A DNA stretch of 64,000 bases, taken from NCBI GenBank assembly GCA_905250075.1, contig CAJNOP010000009.1, forward strand, positions 2,375,581 through 2,439,580, in the 5' to 3' direction. The translations under genes and the position numbers were made by a program. The notes under the pieces are model-generated. The model searched no databases and was not told the origin of the DNA. It worked only from the letters and a program-made list of their open reading frames with translations. Source of the DNA: Rotaria sp. Silwood1 (Eukaryota > Rotifera > Eurotatoria > Philodinida > Philodinidae). The stretch's first letter is position 1; each line of letters begins with the position of its first letter. Of the stretch, positions 50,539-60,115 are shown in pieces.

Positions 50539-50980
50539 CTAGAAAGATATTTGTTTTTGCAATATGCATATGAAAAATGAAAATTCTACAAAAATATGTT
50601 GCGGTTGATTGGTATGATCCAGATATTAGGTGTTACCCACTTCTTCTCGTGACATATGATAATAAGGTTTGCCATTCTAGCTATCGGAACATGACTTAGT
50701 TAAGATTATAATTGTTTCAGCATTCTTTATTTTGGCAGTCATGCGAGCTGTATGAGATCTCGTGTTCTATGAAATATAGATGCCGGTTCAGAAAAAAAGT
50801 GTTTTTAAATTTTCATCTTATATATCTATTGTGACTTTTTCATGTGATATCAATAGAAAAAATGCTGTGTAGTTCGTCTTATGTGTACTTCATTTTAAAA
50901 TAGTAATGAAAAGTAAATGTGATATAATACAAAGAGACTTTGTTTTGATGAATGAACTGTAAGACTAAACGACTTGAACG

Positions 50981-51050
50981 TAGGAGCATATGTGGCTATT
51001 TGACATCTTCATTTTCAGAAGTTATGCTTGAATCAAGAAAAGAATTCATC
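50981..51050 (-). pseudogene. decayed A-type exon at the upstream end of the array
   Basis: A recognisable exon remnant reading SITSENEDVK followed by an in-frame TAG. The donor region reads CCTACG instead of GGTAAG. It lies about 510 bp upstream of the last intact exon, at the array period. It marks the limit of recognisable repeats. Confidence 0.6.
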
Positions 51051-51289
51051 GTACAGATATCAATTCTTCAGAGAATAGTGGATTTTTGTTTGTTTGAACT
51101 CTACAGTTCATAAATTTACAAATTTGGATTTAAGGTTGTTATGGTAGCTGTCATAGTTTCCATTTCTCACAAACAGAATATCCAATTCACAATTCTCGAA
51201 TCAAAAGCCAATATGATCTGAGATTTCTCTAGCGCAATATGTTGCTTTGTTTTCTTCTTTCGAGATGAGAATTCTGTTAAGATCACGTT

Positions 51290-51306
51290 GTCTCTCTCTC
51301 TCTCTC
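51290..51306. repeat. (TC)n microsatellite
   Basis: About eight uninterrupted TC dinucleotides; ordinary simple repeat. Confidence 0.8.
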
Positions 51307-54032
51307 CAATGTTCTAACGTGATCCATGGTAGGTTATGCTGAAACAATACATATCTAGAACTTTCTCACTAATCGAAAGATCATATTGATATTAAATAAT
51401 GCAATTTACCGAATACAGAAAATTGAATTATAAGATTCTGATTTCATTTAGTACGAAAGCGGCTTTCTACGAGTTGTCACCATTTCATTTGATTTTCTTT
51501 CTCCCAATTGTTTTGTCACTGAAATATGTGTGGCAATATGTGTCAATGACTACGAAGAGACATGATCCGTTCCGAATGGTTGTTATAATATCTTGAAAGT
51601 CGTGCGAGAGTCAAAAATCGTCGGATTTTTTCTGATAAGTTTCCTACCATATCCTGTCATAAATGGTTGGAAAATGATGAAATATTTCAGAAGACTTAAG
51701 AACCCAAAATCCTCTATAGGTGAAGACAATAGGTTGAACTGGAATGTCTCTGCGATTTTTTAGCGGTTTTCGACCAATTCCATGCTCTTTTTGGCGAGAA
51801 AAAGCCTGAAATCGCTGAATAAATTTGTAGACATTTCAGCGCAGAATATTACATCCAAGTTACACTTATTCCCAGATCTTTCCTGTCAGTTAAGTTAGCC
51901 TTGCTACATTTCCTGGACCAGTTTCGATGCGATCTGCTGAATCCCAGAATTCGAAATTATCATTTTGATCTATGCTTAAACTAATGACTACGTTGTCATC
52001 GGTACGATTTCTTATTCAATAATTATTGTTCTGGTTTGTGGAACTTCTAGATTTATTTCTGTGTCGATAAATTACATAGACTTTCGTGAACAAGATGTGC
52101 ATTGATGATCATATCTACATATAAAAGGATGTGAGTATAGGTCCACAGATTCATTCAAAAAAAGGGCAACATTGAACTTATATAGAAAGGCATGTGAATA
52201 TGTACATAGCTTCATTTTTTAAACATGTTTATCAGTATTAATACAAATTGACACTAAATGGTAAGTCAGCTAGTGCTTACAAAAGTTATTAATTCAGTAT
52301 GCATTTATACAAATGTTACGATACAAAAAAAAATAATATTGACATACTAGAAAGGTGAACAATGCTAGTTTTGAGAAGTCATGAGGCTTTTCCGCAAACG
52401 ATACCTTTCGAGTATAATTTTAGCTGATCAATAATCATTTTTCTTTGATTTTTCTTCCAGATCTGATGAAGATAGGATACGGTTCTATTCTTCGAAATAT
52501 TGTAGACAGATCTGATTCCGATACAATGTCTTATCGGTATAGAACATAGTTTCCATGTTCATTTCTAACGGAAGCGAAGGCTAGATTCATCGATTTCCGT
52601 AATAAAAAATCGTTTTGAAGATTTCCTAAATAAGTTATTATCGCTTGCATCACATTGCGTAGGTTTGCAGATCTCTTCTAGTTCGAATTTTGAACAAGTC
52701 AATTATGTTATTGTTTCGAAACGATAGGGATGTGCGATGTCGAGTTCATCAAGCAATTTGATTTCTCATTCTCGCTGAGCAAAAGAATATCGGTTAGCTG
52801 TAAGGTAGTGAACATCACAACTCCAGCCAGATCACTAAGCGTGACTATCTGTGGCAGGCTGACCATGCCGATTCCTACAATGGACCAGACAGATCGTTTG
52901 GAAAAGATAAACACTTGGCGTATGTATTTTTTTCTTTGATATCAAAGTTTTATCTCGTAAATTAGGTATATTGCTAGCAAACAAATACAATGAAGTTCAT
53001 TCCAAGGATGAAATTTAGAAAATGATGGATTTAAATAAGTATTTGAAAATGAAAATACTGTTCTACAATCCTATCCATTACCATTCTTGAGACATTATAA
53101 ACACGAATCTTCACATTTATCATACTTGCTCGTCATCTTCTTTTAATGCTAAGTTATTTAGTTGAAGTTAAACGGTCTGATTCTGTTACAACTTTAGCAG
53201 TTACAGAGCATCATTCCTCTTGTTATCTCAATAATTTGAAAGAGAATCTTGTCTTTCAAATGGATTCAAAATGTTCTTGAGCGTAAATTAGATTTTTCGT
53301 CTCTATAGTACTTTTTTTTATGTTTTTATTTTTCCTATACATGACTACCGCTCGATTCATAAACGTTTAATCTACAGTAAAATATTTTATGATAAACACT
53401 TCTGTGGTAGGAACACTTCGTTATAGTAGACTATCTGAGTTCTTGCCACGCGAATTTTGTTTAAAGTCGATCGCTTCTTAATGAACAGCTCCTTAAAGCG
53501 AGCTGCGAACGTTTTCTTTTAGTTTCATAATCTAGAACAAGCTTCTTAAAATGAAATTTTTTTGTGCTACGCATTGTCTTACATGCTCTCTTGTGTACAT
53601 AAGAATAAAACGGCTCTATATAGTGAAAATCTTTGAATATCCCATTAGAGAATTTTCGCTGTATTCAACTTATGATAATTTCAGTCACTTGTTGAAATTT
53701 CTCTGAACATTAACACGTAATTCTATTGTATTATTTTCATGATTTTAGCATGACAAAATAGACAGATAATTATGGGCAGACTAGATTTAAAAAGATCAAC
53801 CAGTTTAATTCTCTGATAGGTATGACTATTACAATGTGACCCTTCGTTTCAAAGACTAACAAAACTGTTCTATATGATGTTGACATTGCAAAGCAATAAC
53901 TTTCACAATCTTTGTCCATCTCTGTTAAGTTTTCCATAATTTATCTTTTTGCAGTTTTCATTGAGAACTTTTTATTACTCCACTCCAGTATTCGTTTACT
54001 GTTTCTTTAATCATCCCTTTATCATCACTCAG

Positions 54033-54227
54033 AAAAATCCAATTGATTGCTCCCGTGACTATATTCATCAATTAGCTTTTCTCCGTGAATATGAATCTTT
54101 CAAAATACATTTCCTTATTTTTAGTTTCGATCCTCAATCACTAATTATTCATTATAAAAGTTGGCGTGCTAGTGCTTCATCAAATCCCTCAGTAATGACA
54201 GAAATTTTATGCGGTTTGATTCGATAA
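54033..54227 (+). CDS. terminal exon of an unrecognised gene
   Basis: 65 codons ending in TAA at 54225-54227. The acceptor is probably the TCATCACTCAG ending at 54032; an alternative acceptor at 53954 keeps the same phase. It reads KNPIDCSRDYIHQLAFLREY ... IHYKSWRASASSNPSVMTEI, a composition typical of a folded, partly helical protein. No start codon or upstream exon could be assigned, and the family is not recognised. It may be the 3' end of a gene with upstream exons between 52.7 and 54 kb, or a fragment. Its stop lies six bases from the stop of the gene on the opposite strand. Confidence 0.4.
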   Translation, partial: KNPIDCSRDYIHQLAFLREYESFKIHFLIFSFDPQSLIIHYKSWRASASSNPSVMTEILCGLIR

Positions 54228-54233
54228 CGAAAG

Positions 54234-54856
54234 TTAAGACGATGAAGACTTACTCAAAGCCAGATTGGCACTATTGACTATGAATGGTGTTGCTTCAATG
54301 GTCGTGATTTGTGTTGTATACGTATCTAAAGTAAAACGAAAGTTAATTATTATTTTCCTAAGTATCTCTGATACAGAACATCATTTGCATAATCAAACTT
54401 TAAAACTACGATTTCAACTAAAAAGAAACAGACGAAACAGAAAGCTTCACACTTACTCGATGTTGATGTTACTGTCTGATCAAGATTACAAACATGACTT
54501 AAAATAAACTCGGTTTCAGGACCATCCACGACAGCCGATGCATTCAAAATTTTGTCTGACGTCGGTGTGAATACATAAGCGTGCTTATCACTTGGAACAT
54601 TAATCATTTCTGTGACTATTCCTCCCTTCTCGAAAATACATCTGATCGACTTGAAAGATGTGTCAGTGCCACTTAGTATGAAATGCCAACCATATCGGTA
54701 ACCATTGGAAGGTATTGGACAATCACCAGATTTAAATCCTGGATTCACTGAACCAATGTGAGCCGCTTTCAAATACGCATTCTGAGTTGCATCTGCCGAT
54801 GAACAAAGATGACATATGATGACTGAGAAAACTATCAGAATGTTGATTCGAAACAT
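54234..54856 (-). CDS. small secreted beta-rich protein
   Basis: Two exons on the complement, 54856-54457 and 54325-54234, giving 163 residues. The intron has a GTAAGT donor and a TTTACTTTAG acceptor, and the frame is kept. An in-frame TTG precedes, but the ATG at 54856 starts a clear signal peptide (MFRINILIVFSVIICHLCSS) with a likely cleavage near Ala-Asp-Ala. The mature part has a WHFILSGTDTSFKSI strand, KHAYVFTPTSDKILNASAVV and ETEFILSHVCN, followed by a Thr/Ser-rich tail. From memory, the pattern of a WHF strand, a K-H-x-Y-V-x-TP strand and an LSHxC end recurs in surface proteins of bacteria and fungi; this is unverified. Function unknown, probably extracellular. If the second donor (GTAAGT at 54253) is used, the C-terminus would differ. 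Confidence 0.65.
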
Positions 54857-55031
54857 GATCAATAAGATATAGTATTTTTCCTACGAATACACAACGTATA
54901 TATGTCAAAATTAAGAGAAATAGGCTGAATTAATACTACCTTTTATATTTATTCTTGTTTGCTTAGTTCTGTCTATATAAGAGCAAGAAATAATAAAATT
55001 AAAACTGCTATATATGAAGAGTAGAAAGAAT

Positions 55032-55107
55032 TTATACATGAGGACCGTAATTGTTTTCTGGTGCATATACTTGACCATCTGTTGTAGCAATATAATTGCA
55101 TCTTCCA
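55032..55107 (-). pseudogene. possible terminal exon or relic
   Basis: After an AG at 55108-55109 the minus strand reads GRCNYIATTDGQVYAPENNY then GPHV and a stop. The composition is protein-like and unlike the random frames around it, but no preceding exon was found. It may be the last exon of another small secreted protein gene or a gene fragment. Confidence 0.25.
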
Positions 55108-58100
55108 CTTCAATATATTAAAAATTGTTCCACTCAATAAGAGTATAGCTGATTGATAATTACACTAGTATGTACTTAAACTTGACACAAATAAAATATC
55201 ATTCTATCAAATGACTAGTTACAGACTCAAAAAATCTTTTCTTTTCTGACAATACTCTAACTTTGTCTAATATTTTCGAATCAACAAAAGTACTGCATAC
55301 AAAAATACTTATCTAGAAAAGGAAAAAACGATTATAACGGGTTGAAAGATTAAAGCATCTCGCAAGGTAGTGTCACGAATATGCAACAATATTTAAATTG
55401 TTGGTGTTGATACGATTGTGGTATCAAAGCTATTGGTTTTGATTTAGTTTTGTGTTTAGGTTCGCTGTTGCTTTCGAAACATTACAAGAAAACTAATTCT
55501 GAAAGAAAGCATCTATTATACTTCCCAATAAACTTGATCATACATTTACTCTTGAATCCATACAGAAAAACAACTGGACGACAAATCAGATAAAAACCAA
55601 TTAATAGTATATTAAAAAAAAAGTTGTTTAAAAAACATCGCTTTTAGTCCATTTTGCTTGACAATAAATGATAGAATATTGAAAGAGTTTTCTTTGATTT
55701 GCATAAATTATAATCGATTTTTTAAATTAAAACTGAATTGATTGTAATCAAAATAAAGCAGAAAAATCGATGAAATTTCGTCCTTTTCGATTATTTTTCA
55801 TTTGAATCGATTAAATGTAGATATGTTCATGAAACCATAAGCACCCAATGATCAAATTATCTTTTCGGAAATTTCAATAGCTTAATTTTAACATTATGGC
55901 AGGAAAATATATCTGTAATGAATTCAGTAAGAAAGTCTTCGGTTTTGTCTACATAGAATTTTAACAATGTTCATGTTACTTTAGAAACATTTTGTCTCGT
56001 CGTGATCAGATATCTTCGTTTAAAATAATATCTTTCATAAATATCACTCACTATGTTTTATGCATTTAACATTTTTATTATAAGAGATTGTGATGAAGCT
56101 GGTTATTAATTATTGAATATCACAAAACTTTTGGTCACATAAAATAATGTAGAACCTTTGTTGGATTGCATAGCATATTGCAATGATTTCATCGTGTATG
56201 TGATACTTTATACTTGACACTTCTCTAAATCGATGTTCAACATTGTAATAATGTATAGTATAAACAATTTACCTACTATAACAATAAAAGTTTTACGAAT
56301 AACCCTTTAAATGAAGCCTTCTCAAATTTATAAGATTAAGACAAAATATAGAGTACTGATGGTACAGAGATTTCATCAATACAGTGACGAAAAATATTGC
56401 AGCGCTGTTATGTTGTTGATCTGCTATTGCTATTACATTTCAATTTCACTTGGATCCAAAACAGTTTTATGTCGATCATTCAGGTACAGCCAATGACATT
56501 CAACAACAGTTCTTACAGAGCAGAGAGTAGGAAATTTACCAATGAATTATACATACTCATTAAATCTTTTTCTATTATTGTTATGAGACTTTCTATCAAA
56601 ACAAACTTCTTCTATCACATTTAGTTTATGTAGTTACATGAATTCCATAAGATTTGTCAAAAAAATCAATTGATTTAAATTAATAATTTATAAATGATGT
56701 ATGCGCCCTTCGAGTTACGACGGAGTTGCATTCATAAAAAGAATAAGCATGATATAAAGTGGAATTGTATAAATTTCATAGTATTAGTGAGTAAAAATTT
56801 TTTACATGGCCAAATCAGATATACATTCATGTATTTACATTTCATAGGCTAAATAGAATGCTTTGTAAAATGAAAGATTGATGTGGAGACTCAGAAGTAT
56901 TCTCATATATGAGCATCTATTCTCATCTCAGTAAAATAATCTATAGAGGGGAGCATTCGGATGAATCTAAACCAAGCAACGCATTCAAACCCATCTTAAA
57001 GACACGATAAGGATTGATGAACTCTGTTTGAACGTGTAACTGAAAGTCAAGAGCAATCAAGAGCCTATACAAAAAATGCATACGGTCACATATTTTCGAT
57101 AGAGAGACACTAATCATATTCAACTTGAAATCAGCGAAGGTTAACAACGCAATCCGATGCAAAATTGCAAACGTTTGCTATCAAAAAAATTTTATAAATT
57201 TCATGTACTTATTCGAACGTATTTATGCTGACAAACTCGTTCGAATTTTCGCAGACAATACAAAACAAGTTTCGAAAAAGATCAGAAATAACGAATTTCG
57301 GTACGTTTTGACAAGTTTTTAAAAATGAGTTTTGTTTAAACTACGTCATTTGTAACAGAAACTCGCTTAGACGCCTTGACATTGTGTTTCATTGTTAGAT
57401 GAAGAGATATATGAAATACTTCTGAACACTTCTATGGGCGTTTACGAACAAACAATATCAGAACACATCTATATACGAGAACACATTGAAATTCGTTGAA
57501 ATATTGCATTTTAGACACATTTGCATGCATCAAAAATTATGAATTCATTCCAAAAACACTTCTAAATGTTCAGAAATTCGCTACTATCCGAGAAATAGTC
57601 GTGTCTAAGACGCAACAAAATAATTTTGTGCTCGAAAAGAATAGTTTTTTTTTTAATATCCATCGTTGTGTCAGATGTGTAGACTTGAATGGAACACTAC
57701 ACTCATTTGTCTCGTTTCTTTTATGAGAAATGTAATATCAATCAAACATTGAACAAAAGTGGCATAGAAAATGCCTCAGAAAAGACTGAAAATAGGTAAA
57801 TTATCCATCACCAGATATTTTCAACGCAGAACTTGAGCATAGCGTGGCATAGTAGGTTGTGAAGAGCAAACTGTCACCCAGGCGCTTATCATTAAAGAGA
57901 TCTGACTGCTTTCAGAGACAGAAATCGTATTTCTTTTTCTTTCGATATCTCACATTATTAACACTTGAATAACTTCGAGTGGCTTCTCGTCAGCTCGTTT
58001 GTCTGAATGTCAAGATCAAATATGCTACAAATATTTTTTTTTGAGTACTCTTGATGAAATTTAATGAAATATGCGACAATATTCAAAAAAGTATGCAACC

Positions 58101-58985
58101 ATTGCTTTCAGTGAACAAACATTGATTTTCATTCATGAACAATTAGCTTGAGTCGATTCAAAAACAGATAGACCTATCTCTTCATGAAAAGACAAGTTCA
58201 ATATGCTGGTTTCAACTCTTGCTTATCAGCAATCGACTTAGTCGACAAATAAATAACAATTGAATAGTAAATAGGTGTACTTATTTTCAAATGTTTTACA
58301 AAAGGAATGCAGAGTTATTTTCGCCGACGCGTTTCGTGTTATTTATTGAAATAATAAGCACTCAACAGGGCTCTACATTTACAATTCTAAGGATGAAAAC
58401 AAAAGTTCAAGTTTTAAGATCGAATTAAGAAACAAATTAGAATAACAATTACGAAGAAAATAAAGCAAAGACGGATAGAGGAATAAAGTACTGTAATCTG
58501 AATTATAACACAAACAGAATAAATTTACGATTTCATATCAAGTAATAGTGTAAATACTTTATCGTGTGGTGTTTAATTATCAATAATACTTTATTTTGGC
58601 CGTCTCCCGTGCGATATGGATGAAGATGGACCACGGCTTTACGTTTACGCATAAATTATTGTGTAGACTGTCTTAAAACACAAAAATATAGTTTAAATAA
58701 AGACTAGTAATAATTTTGTGTCCATTCTCGAAAGGCTTGGGACAACGGCTCTATGGAGCCTGAATAATGATAGCATTTTTGGTATTTTGAATAACTCGAA
58801 GCAGACTTCGTAGTCATATAGAATAGTTTCTCAATAATTGATTTTTTTACAAGCTTTACAGTCTAGATCATGACATTAGGTGTCGATAAATTTCCATTAA
58901 CTTTAACCGATATTTCGGAATTTAATCAATTCAACGATACACCATTGCACCTAGATAGTCGCTACCTATTTTATTGAAGTATAAA
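55108..58985. other. no gene recognised
   Basis: AT-rich. Short frames at 56941-57162 (minus), 57125-57322 (plus) and 57496-57726 (plus) have no recognised content and partly overlap each other. Nothing supportable. Confidence 0.45.
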
Positions 58986-59612
58986 ACTTAAAATTTAAGC
59001 TCCCTCTCCCCCCTCAAAAATCGATTTCAGTTCAGGAACATTCAAATGACATGAAATTTTCAGCCCGATACCATAATGTTTTGGCGAGATACTAGCCAAA
59101 CAAGGGTCAAAAATAGCTCATTTGGCAAACTAAATTTCTCAGTCCAGGTTCGTGTGATGTATTTACATTTTTTTTGTTTGAAAGAGCATGTCAGGATGCA
59201 GTACGATACAGAGCTCTTTTTTTAAATACTTACTTTTTAGGAAAAAAAAAGGGATCGAAAGTTCAATGACTCAAAAACTCTTAAAAAATAGGTGTCGAGT
59301 TATATAAGTGTCGGTATATTTAATTTAAAAAAGCCTAATTAAAAAAAATGCTCTGTACTACACTTCGTCTTGACGCACTCTTTCAAACAAAAAAAAAATA
59401 AATGATTTTTTGGTTCTTCAAAAAACTGTTGGATTTTTGAATAGGGGTTGTCAGAAATCTTGAAAATTTTTTGAAAAAAATGAGGTGTCGAAGAAAAGTT
59501 TTTATCACATATGAAAGAGCAAATGATGGGCTATCTCTCCATGTATTTATCTCACCTTCGACCATTCTAACGAAAACTGACTTTTTTTAGGGGAGGTTTG
59601 GGGTCACTTAAG
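58986..59612. mobile_element. diverged fold-back element
   Basis: Inverted repeat of about 627 bp. The left end (CTTAAAATTTAAGCTCCCTC, then TCCCCCCTCAAAAATCGATT) corresponds to the complement of the right end (AGGGGAGGTTTGGGGTCACT, TAAG). The inner arms match around TTTGTTTGAAAGAGCATGTC and the complement of GACGCACTCTTTCAAACAAA. The arms are clearly diverged, so this is older than the palindrome at 28311. No coding capacity; superfamily not assignable by eye. Confidence 0.55.
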
Positions 59613-59962
59613 TCGTCACTTCGTTTCTATATGGAATCAAATTGTAGTGTACGACAACTTCTCATTTGTATTATCATTCGTACTCAACATTTGGTTGACA
59701 AATAATTTATTTCATGCCAATTTACAAACTTTAATAATTGAATGAGTAGTAAGCTTTGCTTGATGAAAATGTTCGTTAAGTTCTTTGATAATAAAAACGT
59801 TTTCTGACATATACTTATGCTTAATGAATTGTTCAATAAAACTAAGATCATATTAAAGATAGTGATTGATGTTGGTCTTCTCCCATGTGATATGGATGGC
59901 ATATAACAATTCACGCTCACTTTATCTAAATATTGATGAAGTCCAACGCGTTGTACATATAA

Positions 59963-60115
59963 GGGTCTGGGTGTAAGTGTGGGGTGGATGCAAATATGTG
60001 GGTGTGGGTGGGTGAAAGTAAGACTATAACTTACACCCATACCCCACACTTACACCCACCCACATCCACATCCACACCCGTCCACACTCACACCCACATC
60101 CTACACCCACACCCG
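59963..60115. repeat. telomere-like (TGTGGG/CCCACA) quasi-palindromic tract
   Basis: TGTGGGTGTGGGTGGG runs on the + strand at 59997-60014. From 60039 to 60115 the strand switches to ACACCC/CCACAT variants. The outer parts GGGTGTAAGTGTGGGG and CCCCACACTTACACCC are exact complements. The hexamer TGTGGG is the bdelloid telomere repeat, as I recall. The copies are degenerate and head-to-head, so this is an interstitial tract, not a chromosome end. Confidence 0.6.

Larger units (their letters stand above)
40413..51050 (-). repeat. tandem exon-plus-intron repeat array, unit about 500 bp
   Basis: A-type exon ends fall at 40896, 41353, 41862, 42700, 45043, 45553, 46051, 46554, 47067, 47578, 48099, 48548, 49011, 49526, 50473 and about 50985. 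Spacing is 449-521 bp except where insertions lie. Introns repeat too: on the + strand most units carry TTTGTTTTAGTATTATGCAT, TTCTACAAAAATCTCTCGCT and ACTTCAAAATAATTTTTAGA in the same order. Each unit also contains a second, B-type exon about 210-280 bp away, intact at 41182-41117 and 40679-40614 and decayed elsewhere. Units are diverged enough to align by eye rather than being identical. Confidence 0.9.
50539..54032. other. no gene recognised; start of the array gene should lie in or beyond here
   Basis: The promoter and first exons of the array gene are expected upstream of 50538 on the minus strand, but I could not identify a start exon. Positions 52730-52920 are open on both strands for more than 60 codons and are less AT-rich than their surroundings; the + reading ends at a GTATGT donor. 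Neither reading is recognisable. Nothing else is supportable. Confidence 0.45.

Noticed and set aside
40413-51050. Regular repeats with unique parts between, reminiscent of a CRISPR-like array
   Set aside because: The period is about 500 bp, the repeats are exons with splice sites, and the organism is a eukaryote.
54265-54507. 80-codon plus-strand frame
   Set aside because: It is antisense to the second exon and intron of the secreted protein gene on the minus strand.
59684-60049. 121-codon minus-strand frame
   Set aside because: Its N-terminal part is the translated telomere-like repeat and the rest has no protein-like pattern.
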